From the NCBI RefSeq assembly GCF_003054965.1, contig NZ_MIES01000033.1:62001-126000 (forward strand): a stretch of DNA of 64,000 bases, in the 5' to 3' direction. The position numbers and the translations under genes were made by a program. Position 1 is the stretch's first letter. Each line of letters opens with the position of its first letter. The DNA is from Saccharospirillum sp. MSK14-1 (GTDB lineage: Bacteria > Pseudomonadota > Gammaproteobacteria > Pseudomonadales > Natronospirillaceae). This document shows, in pieces, positions 27,012 through 35,300 of the stretch. The notes beneath the pieces are model-generated. The model saw only the letters and a list, made by a program, of their open reading frames with translations, was not told where the DNA came from and did not search any database.

Positions 27012-28214
27012 ATGCCAACGCATTTGAATCTGGGCTCCGCTGACTTGGTACGTCCTTCCTTAATTTTCCGCTGTCTTGGAGTTCTCGGGCTCTGGCTCGT
27101 TGCGCCGCTGTGGCTGCCTGTCTGGTCAGAAGACGACCTGACATTGCGTCAACGGGAACTGGATCAGCTGCAAAACCAGATTCAGGCATTGGAATCTGAA
27201 TTACGCTCGCGACGCAACGATGTGTCAGAGCAGCGTCAGGCGCTGGAAACCACAGAACGCCGTTTGGGTGACAATAACCGGCGCCTGCGCGATACCGAAA
27301 CCCGGCTGACTCAAGCACGCAATCAGATGGATGCGTTGCTGGCTGAACAGCGCGATCTGGAACAAAAGCAGGAAGAGCAGCGCGCCACCATTCGCGCCAT
27401 CCTGCGCTTGGCGTATAAACAGAACAACCAGCCATTGATCAAATTGTTGCTCTCCGGCCAGCGTCCGGAAGAGCTGGCACGGCAGATGCACTATTTCGCC
27501 ATTCTCAATGAAGATCAAAACGAAGCGCTTCAGGCCTGGGTGGAGCGATCGGAACGTCTGACGGCTAACATTGAAGAGCAAGCGCAATTGACCGAGCAGT
27601 TGCAGAGCGACCGTCAGCAACTGGCGCAAACGCGCGATGAACTGGCACAACAAAAGAACCGGCGCAGCCAGATTTTGGCTAACCTCAGTGCCGAGGCCGA
27701 AGCGGCTGAAGCGGAGTTGGCGCGTAAAGAAGCCGAGCAGGAACAGCTCAATGAGTTGATCGAACGGATGCAGTCGGAACTGGCGGATCTGGAATTCGAC
27801 TTTCCGGAAGGTTCTGACATGGCGGAGGTTAAAGGTCGCCTGCCATGGCCGGTTGAGGGGTCGTTACGGGCACGCTTTGGCCGCCCCATCGACGATTCGC
27901 GCTTGAATTGGCAAGGTTGGCTCATTGGCGCTGATTCGGGCACACAGGTCCGTGCGGTGCATCGGGGGCGGGTGGTTTTTGCCGATTGGTTAAACGGTTT
28001 TGGCCTCCTGGTGATCCTCGATCACGGCGATGGTCTGATGACCCTCTATGGACGTAATCAGGCATTGCTACGCGATGTCGGTGCCTGGGTTGGCGCTGGT
28101 GATGTGATTGCTGAAGTGGGATTATCCGGCGGTTTTACTCAGCCGGGTTTGTATTTTGAGTTACGCCGCAACGGTCGACCGGAAAACCCGGACGACTGGT
28201 TGCTCAATCGTTAG
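27012..28214 (+). CDS. envC: Murein hydrolase activator EnvC
   Basis: EnvC activates septal amidases during division under FtsEX control and lacks hydrolase activity itself. The 400-residue protein has a signal/anchor (LGVLGLWLVAPLWLPVWS). A long coiled coil follows at about 38-260 (LDQLQNQIQALESELRSRR). The C-terminal LytM/M23 domain has lost its zinc ligands: LNWQGWLIGAD, GLMTLYGRN and GLYFELRRNG replace the usual HxG..D, TxYxH and HLHFE positions. Degeneration of this site is the hallmark of EnvC. It lies 90 bp after gpmI and upstream of ctpA. Confidence 0.93.
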   Translation: MPTHLNLGSADLVRPSLIFRCLGVLGLWLVAPLWLPVWSEDDLTLRQRELDQLQNQIQALESELRSRRNDVSEQRQALETTERRLGDNNRRLRDTETRLTQARNQMDALLAEQRDLEQKQEEQRATIRAILRLAYKQNNQPLIKLLLSGQRPEELARQMHYFAILNEDQNEALQAWVERSERLTANIEEQAQLTEQLQSDRQQLAQTRDELAQQKNRRSQILANLSAEAEAAEAELARKEAEQEQLNELIERMQSELADLEFDFPEGSDMAEVKGRLPWPVEGSLRARFGRPIDDSRLNWQGWLIGADSGTQVRAVHRGRVVFADWLNGFGLLVILDHGDGLMTLYGRNQALLRDVGAWVGAGDVIAEVGLSGGFTQPGLYFELRRNGRPENPDDWLLNR

Positions 28215-28364
28215 CTGCCTTATGAATGTTATGGTAAGGCAACCCAGTGACCGAACAGCCGTGCTAACTGAGCCAGGGTTGCTTAGAATGGCGGCAGTTC
28301 CGACACCGCAGAACGCGCCCCGGGTGACGCTATGCCATCGAACACAGACGCGAAAGGAACCCTT

Positions 28365-29669
28365 ATGAAGTTGATTCGCAGCCCTTGGTTGACTGCAATG
28401 ACGGCCTTGATTGTTGGTATTTCCATTGGTATCGCCAGCAGTGTGCACGCCGAAAAGAGTCAGACCCGCCTGCCGGTAGATGACGTCCGTATGCTGTCTC
28501 AGGTACTGGATCGCATCAAACAGGCTTATGTAGAAGACATTGATGACAGCGAGCTGATCGAAAGTGCCATTGAAGGCATGCTGTCTGGACTCGACCCACA
28601 CTCCGATTATCTGACTCCGGAAGACTTTGCCGATCTGCGCGAAAGTACCTCGGGTGAATACGGTGGTCTGGGGATTGAAATCACCCTGGACGAAACCGGT
28701 TTTATCCGCGTCGTTGCACCGATCGATGATACACCGGCGTTCCGCGCTGGCATGCAGTCAGGCGATTTGATCACTCAGATCGATGACACACCGGTGAAGG
28801 GCATGACGGTCAACGATGCCGTTACCCTGATGCGCGGTGAACCCGGTGACCCGATTGAACTGACGGTCGTGCGCGATGGCGAAAACCAGCCGCTGGTTAT
28901 CGAAATTGTGCGCGATGTTATTCAGATCACCTCGGTGCGTCATCGCATGTTGGATGACAATTTCGGTTATGTGCGTATTTCCCAGTTCCAGGAACGCACC
29001 GGTCGCGATTTTGTTGACGCCATGAGCGAGTTGCGCAGTGAAAACGGTGCACCGTTAGACGGCATGGTGCTGGATTTGCGCAATAACCCGGGTGGTGTTT
29101 TGCAGGCGTCGGTCGAAGTTGTCGATGCGTTGATTTCCGAAGGGTTGATTGTTTATACCGAAGGTCGCTTGCCCAACAGCGCCAGCCGTTTCCGGGCGCA
29201 CTCGCAGGATCCGAGCGAAGGCGTCAACCTGGTGGTGCTGATCAACGGTGGCAGCGCTTCAGCCTCAGAGATTGTGGCCGGTGCGGTTCAGGACCATCAT
29301 CGTGGCATCATTATGGGCACACGCAGCTTCGGCAAAGGTTCGGTGCAGACCATTTTGCCGCTGGATGAAAACCACGCCATTAAACTGACCACCGCGCGCT
29401 ACTTCACGCCATCCGGCCGTTCGATTCAGGCGCAAGGCATTGTGCCCGACATCGAAGTACGCCCCGGTAAGCTGACTCAGGAAAACGGTAATCCGTATTA
29501 CACCGAAGCCGACCTGGCCGGTCACTTGGCTAACCCGGAAGGTGAAAATGGCAGCGATGACCGTGCGGATGACAGCAGCGAAACCGACGAGCAATTGATC
29601 GCTGACTATCAGCTCTACCAGGCGCTGACCGTCCTCAAAGGCATGCGCTTTTTGAATGGCTCGCGCTAA
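28365..29669 (+). CDS. ctpA: Carboxyl-terminal processing protease (S41)
   Basis: This is a periplasmic tail-specific serine protease. AAGGA lies 6 bases before the ATG at 28365, giving 434 residues with an N-terminal signal (TAMTALIVGISIGIASSVHA). A PDZ domain follows at about 80-165 (GGLGIEITLDETGFIRVVAP and SGDLITQIDD). In the S41 catalytic domain the nucleophile is in NGGSASASEIVAG and the general-base lysine in SFGKGSVQTI. A hairpin with TGCCTTA/TAAGGCA arms lies between envC and this gene at 28216-28241. The next gene overlaps its 3' end by 14 bp. Confidence 0.95.
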   Translation: MKLIRSPWLTAMTALIVGISIGIASSVHAEKSQTRLPVDDVRMLSQVLDRIKQAYVEDIDDSELIESAIEGMLSGLDPHSDYLTPEDFADLRESTSGEYGGLGIEITLDETGFIRVVAPIDDTPAFRAGMQSGDLITQIDDTPVKGMTVNDAVTLMRGEPGDPIELTVVRDGENQPLVIEIVRDVIQITSVRHRMLDDNFGYVRISQFQERTGRDFVDAMSELRSENGAPLDGMVLDLRNNPGGVLQASVEVVDALISEGLIVYTEGRLPNSASRFRAHSQDPSEGVNLVVLINGGSASASEIVAGAVQDHHRGIIMGTRSFGKGSVQTILPLDENHAIKLTTARYFTPSGRSIQAQGIVPDIEVRPGKLTQENGNPYYTEADLAGHLANPEGENGSDDRADDSSETDEQLIADYQLYQALTVLKGMRFLNGSR

Positions 29670-30486
29670 CACCCTCAGGCGTTGGCGAGGCCTCGGTTTC
29701 TGCCTGCTCTGGGCCGTTGCCGGTCTGGCTCAGGCCTCGTCGCAGATTGCCATTGTCGTTGATGACCTTGGCAATCAGTGGCGGGCTGGCCTCAGCGCCA
29801 TCAATATTCCCTTCGTACAGACGCTTGGCATTATGCCCGGGCGTCCCTTCACTGAAGCCCTGGCACAGGAAACGCACCGTGCGCAAAAGACGGTGATCGT
29901 CCATGCGCCGATGTCGAACCAGCGGGGTCTGCCACTGGGACCGTTAGGGCTGGACCGTCGCGAAGGCCGCGAGCAGTTGCTTGCCAACCTGCTGGCGGGG
30001 CTCGACGGTGTGCCTTATGCCGAAGGTTTAAGCAATCATATGGGCAGTGAGCTGACGCGTGACGCCGAAGCCATGGGCTGGGTGATGTCGGAACTGAAAA
30101 CCCGCCAGCTGTTTTTCTTCGATTCATTGACCATTGCCGATTCCCAGGGATGGCGCGTTGCCGATTCCATGGGTGTGCCATGGTCGCGGCGTCGGGTGTT
30201 TCTCGATCACGAACGCACGCCGGAGTTTTTGGCGCAGCAGTGGCAGCAAGCTCTGGCTATTGCGCGCCGCCAGGGCAACGTGACCATCATTTGCCATCCG
30301 TATCCGGAGACGCTGGCCTTTTTTGCCAGTCTCGATCCGGCCGATTACCCCGACATTGAGTGGGTGTCGTTAAAGCCGCTGCTGCACCAACCGCAGCCCC
30401 TACCGATTGAACCGGAGCCGGACCCAATCGCGCCGGACGATCATCTCTGGGTCGAGCGTCCGCACGGCATGCCCAAAGGTTCATGA
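29656..30486 (+). CDS. Divergent polysaccharide deacetylase family protein (YibQ/DUF610)
   Basis: This is a secreted protein of the NodB-like fold whose exact activity is not established. The 276-residue product has a signal peptide (GFCLLWAVAGLAQA). The family blocks are QIAIVVDDLGNQ, TLGIMPGRPF, HAPMSNQRG, GLSNHMGSELT and FFDSLTIADS, which retain acidic and histidine positions expected for metal binding. A Pro/Glu-rich tail (PQPLPIEPEPDP) follows the domain. The start overlaps ctpA by 14 bp, implying coupling. envC-ctpA-yibQ is a widely conserved set. Confidence 0.92.
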   Translation: MARANTLRRWRGLGFCLLWAVAGLAQASSQIAIVVDDLGNQWRAGLSAINIPFVQTLGIMPGRPFTEALAQETHRAQKTVIVHAPMSNQRGLPLGPLGLDRREGREQLLANLLAGLDGVPYAEGLSNHMGSELTRDAEAMGWVMSELKTRQLFFFDSLTIADSQGWRVADSMGVPWSRRRVFLDHERTPEFLAQQWQQALAIARRQGNVTIICHPYPETLAFFASLDPADYPDIEWVSLKPLLHQPQPLPIEPEPDPIAPDDHLWVERPHGMPKGS

Positions 30487-30553
30487 CCGGTTCAGCTTTC
30501 TGTGCCAGAATCCTTTACATCTCAATGACAAATCGCTGACACAGGAGTTGATT

Positions 30554-31174
30554 ATGAAGCGATTAGCGGCCGTTCTGCTGGCCTCCCTGCTTGTTTTATC
30601 CGGTTGTGCCACCCTGAGTGAAGAAGAATGTTTGACCGCTGATTGGTTCTCCATCGGTTTTGAAGACGGTGCCAACGGTTATCCGTCGAACCGCATCGGT
30701 GCGCATCGTGAGGCCTGTGCCAAACACGGTGTCACGCCCGATCTGCGTCAGTATCAGGATGGTCATGAAGAAGGGCTGATCAGCTTCTGTACCGCTCGTA
30801 ATGGTTTCAGCCGTGCCCGTAATGGCTACCAGTACACCGGTATTTGCCCGCCGTCACTGGAACCGGAATTTCTCGATGGCTATCAGGCCGGCCGTGAAAT
30901 TTATGCGGTAACTTCGGAAATCAGTGGTTTACGCAGCGAACAGCGCAGCAACGAAAATGAGTTGTCGCAGTCGCAGCGCCGACTGAACGAGATGGAAGCG
31001 GTCTTGTTCTCGGAATCACTGAGCGAAGAAGAGCGCCGTTCGACCTACAACGAAATCACCCGCTTGCGTGAGCGCCAGGGCGAATTGCGCAGTCGCAACC
31101 AGCAGCTGATTCGTGACATCGCTGACGCGGAAGCACGCCTGCGCATGCTCGAGGATCGTTTCAGCTACTTCTGA
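30554..31174 (+). CDS. DUF2799-like lipoprotein with C-terminal coiled coil
   Basis: CAGGAG precedes the ATG at 30554. The 206-residue product has a lipoprotein signal with lipobox LSGC (Cys at about 18). A domain with ADWFSIGFEDGANGYP, AHREACAKHG and GHEEGLISFC follows; this pattern of short GxxxG segments and cysteines is typical of DUF2799. Residues from about 115 on form a predicted coiled coil (ISGLRSEQRSNENELSQSQRRL). The function is unknown. It lies 68 bp after yibQ, and its stop overlaps the tatD start by one base, suggesting an extension of the same operon. Confidence 0.82.
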   Translation: MKRLAAVLLASLLVLSGCATLSEEECLTADWFSIGFEDGANGYPSNRIGAHREACAKHGVTPDLRQYQDGHEEGLISFCTARNGFSRARNGYQYTGICPPSLEPEFLDGYQAGREIYAVTSEISGLRSEQRSNENELSQSQRRLNEMEAVLFSESLSEEERRSTYNEITRLRERQGELRSRNQQLIRDIADAEARLRMLEDRFSYF

Positions 31175-31929
31175 TGACCTGGATCGATGCGCACTGCCAT
31201 CCGGATGCACTCAGCGATCCGGATGGCGCTTTCAGCGAAGCACAAGCCGCTGGCATCGGTCAGTGGATCTTGCCCGGTACCGAGCCACAGCAGTGGCGCG
31301 CTGCCGGGCAACGTTTCTCCTCCGACTCCCGAATCCGTTTGGCCTTTGGCCACCACCCTTGGTTTCTACCCAATTCCGAGCCGGATTTATCGGCGCTCCA
31401 AGCGATGCTGTCGGACTATCCGCCGTGCATTGCGCTGGGCGAAATCGGCCTGGATTTTCATCAAGGGAAAACGCCGAAAGCCGCGCCAGAGTTGCAGGAA
31501 CGATGGTTTGAGGCGCAACTGGCGATGGCGGCGGAACATCGGTTGCCGGTCATTGTGCATGCGGTGAAAGCGCACGACCGGGTGCTGGCGCTGCTCAAGC
31601 ACTACCCCGATGTGCGCGGAGTGGTGCATGCTTTTTTGGGGCCTTATCAGCAGGCGCGGGCGTATTTGGATAAGGGCTGGTATCTCGGCTGTGGCAGTCT
31701 GATCTTGAAGTCGGCCAAAACCCGCGAAGCGTTTGCTCAGATGCCCGTCGACCGCATTCTGTTGGAAACCGATGCGCCGGATATGCGCCCGATGCAACCA
31801 CAACACACCAACCCTTTGCTTGATTTACTGCAGACGGCCGATTGTCTGGCTCAGGCTCGATCGATCAGTTTGGCGATTTTGATGGCGCATACATCGGCCA
31901 ATGTGCGGCAACTATTTCAGAAATTCTAA
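31174..31929 (+). CDS. TatD-family metal-dependent hydrolase/DNase
   Basis: This is a TIM-barrel metallohydrolase; family members act as 3'-5' exonucleases or on D-tyrosyl-type substrates. The 251-residue protein is of family size. Metal ligands are seen in WIDAHCHPDA, LGEIGLDFHQG, HAVKAHD, VVHAFLG and LLETDAPDMRP. The start (ATG within TGATG) overlaps the preceding lipoprotein stop by one base. It resembles the YjjV branch of the family but I do not assign a symbol. Confidence 0.9.
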   Translation: MTWIDAHCHPDALSDPDGAFSEAQAAGIGQWILPGTEPQQWRAAGQRFSSDSRIRLAFGHHPWFLPNSEPDLSALQAMLSDYPPCIALGEIGLDFHQGKTPKAAPELQERWFEAQLAMAAEHRLPVIVHAVKAHDRVLALLKHYPDVRGVVHAFLGPYQQARAYLDKGWYLGCGSLILKSAKTREAFAQMPVDRILLETDAPDMRPMQPQHTNPLLDLLQTADCLAQARSISLAILMAHTSANVRQLFQKF

Positions 31930-32022
31930 TCAACTAGCTCTAATTATTTAGATAGGCAGTCCGCAGCGGCCTCTTTATAGTGAATCGGGTGTGTTAATTA
32001 AATCCAATAAAGGAAAGATTTC

Positions 32023-32406
32023 ATGAATATGATAGCTCCCTGGGCAATGCTGGTCGGCCGCGTGCTGATCTCTTATATGTTTATTATGTCGGGCTGGGAC
32101 AAAGTGACCGGCCTGGAAGGTACGCAAGGTTACATGGAAATGGTCGGTGTTCCGGGCATTCTGATTTACCCGACAATTCTGGTCGAAATTCTCGGTGGCT
32201 TGGCGGTATTGATCGGTTATCAGACGCGCATCGCGGCGCTGTTGTTGGCCGGTTTCTGCGTACTGTCTGGCTTCCTGTTCCACTTCGACCTGTCTGACGG
32301 CATGCAAGTAATCATGCTGAACAAGAACATCGCGATCGCTGGTGGTTTCCTGTTCCTGGTGGCCATGGGCCCGGGCAGTCTGAGCATTGAAGGTCGTAAG
32401 GGTTAA
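32023..32406 (+). CDS. DoxX family membrane protein
   Basis: The 127-residue protein has four predicted transmembrane helices. The DoxX signature appears as GRVLISYMFIMSGWDKVTG at the N-terminus and ILVEILGGLAVLIGYQTRIAALLLAGF in the middle. The family's function is poorly defined, although some members associate with redox enzymes at the membrane. AAAGGAAAG precedes the ATG. It appears to be monocistronic, with a terminator immediately downstream. Confidence 0.9.
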   Translation: MNMIAPWAMLVGRVLISYMFIMSGWDKVTGLEGTQGYMEMVGVPGILIYPTILVEILGGLAVLIGYQTRIAALLLAGFCVLSGFLFHFDLSDGMQVIMLNKNIAIAGGFLFLVAMGPGSLSIEGRKG

Positions 32407-32429
32407 GACACTAACCCGACGATCATATC

Positions 32430-32453
32430 AGGGCGCTGCGGCGCCCTTTTTTG
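32430..32453 (+). terminator. Rho-independent terminator of the DoxX gene
   Basis: GGGCGC (32431-32436) and GCGCCC (32441-32446) pair across a short loop, followed by a run of six T. Confidence 0.8.
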
Positions 32454-32635
32454 TGCTTATAACCTGTATGCCATCGACGCCTTAACCCAGCTAACCGCTG
32501 CTCATCGTGCCGAGAGCAGGCCCCAAACTCGCTCGCTGTTGGAGAGCGAACTGTCACCGTCCTGCAACGCAAACCGCCTACAACGAATTCGACAGCTATA
32601 GTCAAACTGCCAATCGGATTCAAGGGAGAGCCGGC

Positions 32636-33601
32636 ATGCCTGCGGATATCAGTTTTGCCTCGTTCAATCTCTATAATTTTCAGAAAGCTGGATTAACCAC
32701 GCATTCTGCCGAGCCAGTTACCGACGCTGAGTATCGCGGTAAGCGCGACTGGATTCGCCGCATGCTGATTGAGGTGGATGCGGATGTCGTGGTGTTTCAG
32801 GAGTTGTGGCACAAAGACGCCTTAGATGAGGTGTTATCGGTGCCCGAGTTATCCAACTATCAGACGCAGTACATCGCTGATCGTTGGTACAACATTGCTG
32901 TGGCGATGATCGTTCGTGCGCCGTGGCACATTGCCTCGGCTGAGGTGATCAAAAAATTTCCGTTTACTGAATTGGTTAAGCTGGACGACGGTGATGGCGA
33001 AGATGATGACGTCAGTGTTCACATTGATCAGTTTTCGCGCAGCGTTATCAAAGCGCAGATTGCTCATTCATCACATCAAAAAACGCCTCCTTTTACGCTC
33101 TATGCGTGTCATTTGAAGTCCAAGCTACCTGCGCGAATGTCTAATGTAGACCGTCACTATCGCAGTGCCGTTGGCAGTGCGGTTTCCACCATTCGGCGCA
33201 CGGCTGAGGCGACGGCTTTACGTATGATGCTGATTGATCAAATGCGAGGCTCGAACACGCCGGTTGTTGTGATTGGTGACCTGAATGATGATCCGCTCAG
33301 CAATACACTGAGCCTGATAACGGATCAGCCTACCTTGTCGAACCGGGCCAGAGGGGCTGACCGTTCGCTGTACAGCACGCTGTTTTTTCAGCAGCTGAAA
33401 TCGTTCCGGGATGTTTATTACACCCACGAGCACAACAGTCATAAGGGCGTGCTGGACCATATTCTGGTCTCGGAGGAATTCTTTGAATATTCCAGTGACG
33501 TCATCTGGAAGCATCAGGACACGCGTATTTGGAACGACCATATCGATGACGACAACCCCTACAGCACCGATCACGGGATCATTCGGTCATCGTTTCGTTG
33601 A
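32636..33601 (+). CDS. Endonuclease/exonuclease/phosphatase (EEP) fold protein
   Basis: The ATG at 32636 has GGGAG about 9 bases upstream and gives 321 residues. The EEP/DNase I-like active-site blocks are all present: ASFNLYNFQ, VVVFQELWHKD, YACHLKSKLP, VVVIGDLNDDPLSN, GVLDHILVSE and the terminal STDHGII. No signal peptide is seen, suggesting a cytoplasmic nuclease or phosphodiesterase of unknown target. The gene is visibly A+T-richer than its neighbours and stands alone between the DoxX gene and tRNA-Phe, which could mean lateral acquisition. Confidence 0.87.
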   Translation: MPADISFASFNLYNFQKAGLTTHSAEPVTDAEYRGKRDWIRRMLIEVDADVVVFQELWHKDALDEVLSVPELSNYQTQYIADRWYNIAVAMIVRAPWHIASAEVIKKFPFTELVKLDDGDGEDDDVSVHIDQFSRSVIKAQIAHSSHQKTPPFTLYACHLKSKLPARMSNVDRHYRSAVGSAVSTIRRTAEATALRMMLIDQMRGSNTPVVVIGDLNDDPLSNTLSLITDQPTLSNRARGADRSLYSTLFFQQLKSFRDVYYTHEHNSHKGVLDHILVSEEFFEYSSDVIWKHQDTRIWNDHIDDDNPYSTDHGIIRSSFR

Positions 33602-33695
33602 GGCGTAGCCGCCTGGAGGGGCAGCGCCAGGGAAGGCGTTGATCCATCGAACCATCCAGTTAAAAAGCTGGTTCGATTTGGCGGAGCGTCAGGCA

Positions 33696-33721
33696 CAAAA
33701 AAGCCCCGCATCAGCGAGGCT
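33696..33721 (-). terminator. Rho-independent terminator of tRNA-Phe
   Basis: Read on the minus strand, GCCTCGC and GCGGGGC pair (with one G-T pair) around TGAT, followed by six T. It lies about 17 bp past the 3' CCA of the tRNA. It may also stop the EEP gene transcript on the plus strand. Confidence 0.75.
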
Positions 33722-33737
33722 CCTCTGAGAAATTAGG

Positions 33738-33813
33738 TGGTGCCCAGAGGCGGAATCGAACCACCGACACGGGGATTTTCAATCCCCTGCTCTACCGACT
33801 GAGCTATCTGGGC
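33738..33813 (-). tRNA. tRNA-Phe (GAA)
   Basis: The 76-nt cloverleaf reads from GCCCAGA on the minus strand. The acceptor arms GCCCAGA/TCTGGGC pair fully, the D arm contains AGCTCAGTCGGTAGAGC, and the anticodon stem GGGGA/TCCCC encloses TTGAAAA. The T arm contains GGTTCGATTCC. CCA is encoded. The GAA anticodon reads UUC and UUU. Confidence 0.98.
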
Positions 33814-33860
33814 ATGTTCTGTACGGAGCCACGATGAAGCGCCCCAAACGAACGGCGTGT

Positions 33861-33889
33861 ATTAAACGGAATTTGCTTTAGGGCGTCAA
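33861..33889 (-). promoter_or_regulatory. Sigma-70 promoter of tRNA-Phe
   Basis: On the minus strand TTGACG (33889-33884) and TTTAAT (33866-33861) are separated by exactly 17 bp. Initiation near 33854 would give a 40-nt 5' leader before the mature tRNA. It ends with a GC-rich stretch compatible with a stringent discriminator. Confidence 0.6.
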
Positions 33890-33935
33890 GTCTTTAACCC
33901 ATAAATCTTTGATTTTTTTAAAGATTCCCTGCCGG

Positions 33936-34205
33936 TCAAGCTTCAGGCACGTAGCCTTCGGCCTGGTCGAAGTCGTCATCGCTGAGGAATTTCTGCATCT
34001 GTTCTTTGAGGTATTTCCGCGCATCCGGGTCGGTCATAACCAGGTGTTTTTCGTTGATCAGCCGGGTTTGATGTTCCTGCCATTCGCTCCAGGCGCGTTT
34101 GGAAACGTGCTCGAAGATGTCCTGACCTTGCGGACCGGGGTAGGGCGGCTTGTCCAGACCTTCGAGTTCCTGCTGATATTTACGACAAAAGACGGTGCGA
34201 GTCAT
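33936..34205 (-). CDS. yggX: Probable Fe(2+)-trafficking protein YggX
   Basis: YggX is a small cytosolic protein that protects Fe-S clusters from oxidation and is linked to iron trafficking. The 89-residue product is the usual length, with the conserved N-terminal cysteine in [16 protein letters not shown] and the blocks [31 protein letters not shown] and [12 protein letters not shown]. It lies 19 bp downstream of mutY, the conserved mutY-yggX pairing that joins a Fe-S DNA glycosylase with Fe-S protection. Confidence 0.97.
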   Translation of the reverse strand: MTRTVFCRKYQQELEGLDKPPYPGPQGQDIFEHVSKRAWSEWQEHQTRLINEKHLVMTDPDARKYLKEQMQKFLSDDDFDQAEGYVPEA

Positions 34206-34224
34206 AAGGATGGGTCCAATCGGG

Positions 34225-35265
34225 TTAGAACAGTCGTTCTAGTAGGGTTTTGACCGGAGCGCTCAGGCCAACCTGCTCGGCGAGCCCTGGATGGTACCAG
34301 AGGGCGTGTTCGGAAACAGCCGGCGGGGTGGCGCTCAACGGCACGAACAGCGGATGAATATTGAGGTGATAATGACTGAAGGTATGCCGAAAGCTGCTCC
34401 AGTCTTCAACGGCGTCGTCGATGCCGTTGAGCGCTAACTGCTGCTCGGCCGCATCGCGACTGTCGAATTGGGGAAAGGCGTGCAGTCCGCCCCAGATACC
34501 GCTGTCCGGACGCTTAACCAACTGCACTCGGCCATCGGGTGCCTGCAGGATTAACATCCAGGCGTCGCGTACCGGTTTTTCTTTTTTGGGTTTGGACGCG
34601 GGTAAATCGGCGCTGCGACCTTCGGCATAGGCGCGGCATTGAGACTGTACCGGGCAGGCGTCGCACAGTGGACGTGAGCGCACACAAACCATGGCGCCCA
34701 GGTCCATCATCACCTGATTGAAATCCGCCACCCGTTCGACCGGTGTCAGTGCATCGCTCCACGCCCACAACTGCTTGAGATTGGCGGTCGTGCCGGTCCA
34801 GCCGTCGAGCGCAAAAAAACGCGCTAAGACGCGTTTGACATTGCCATCGAGAATGGCCGCGTGGACGCCGCGACTCAGGCTGAGAATGGCGCCAGCGGTG
34901 GAGCGGCCAATGCCGGGCAGTTCGGCGACAGCGTCAACGGTGTCAGGGAATTCGCTGTCGAACTCGTCAACCAGTTGGCGTGCGGCTTTGTGCAGGTTGC
35001 GGGCGCGGGCGTAGTAGCCGAGGCCCGTCCACAGGTGCAACACTTCATCGGTGTCGGCCGATGCCAGATCCTGCACCGTCGGAAAACGCGCCATAAAGCG
35101 CTCGAAGTAGGGAATGACGGTGCTGACCTGGGTCTGTTGCAGCATGATCTCGGAGATCCAGACGCGGTAGGGCGTCTTGTTCTGCTGCCAGGGCAGTGTT
35201 TTGCGGCCGTGGCGGTCGTACCAGTCCAGCACCTGCTGTTGAAACCAGTCGGCTTCAATATGCAT
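34225..35265 (-). CDS. mutY: A/G-specific adenine DNA glycosylase
   Basis: MutY removes adenine mispaired with 8-oxoguanine. The 346-residue enzyme has an HhH-GPD domain with the catalytic glutamate in [10 protein letters not shown], the hairpin [15 protein letters not shown] and the catalytic aspartate in [13 protein letters not shown]. The [4Fe-4S] cluster motif is C-X6-C-X2-C-X5-C ([17 protein letters not shown]). A C-terminal NUDIX-like 8-oxoG recognition domain follows ([27 protein letters not shown]). It lies 35 bp after ilvD and is followed by yggX. Confidence 0.97.
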   Translation of the reverse strand: MHIEADWFQQQVLDWYDRHGRKTLPWQQNKTPYRVWISEIMLQQTQVSTVIPYFERFMARFPTVQDLASADTDEVLHLWTGLGYYARARNLHKAARQLVDEFDSEFPDTVDAVAELPGIGRSTAGAILSLSRGVHAAILDGNVKRVLARFFALDGWTGTTANLKQLWAWSDALTPVERVADFNQVMMDLGAMVCVRSRPLCDACPVQSQCRAYAEGRSADLPASKPKKEKPVRDAWMLILQAPDGRVQLVKRPDSGIWGGLHAFPQFDSRDAAEQQLALNGIDDAVEDWSSFRHTFSHYHLNIHPLFVPLSATPPAVSEHALWYHPGLAEQVGLSAPVKTLLERLF

Positions 35266-35300
35266 TCAGCGTTTCCCGTCTTCCGTTTCGCATCCAGCGT

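Noticed and set aside
33738..33813. tRNA-Phe as a mobile element attachment site
   Set aside because: No integrase gene and no repeat of the tRNA 3' end was found in the window.
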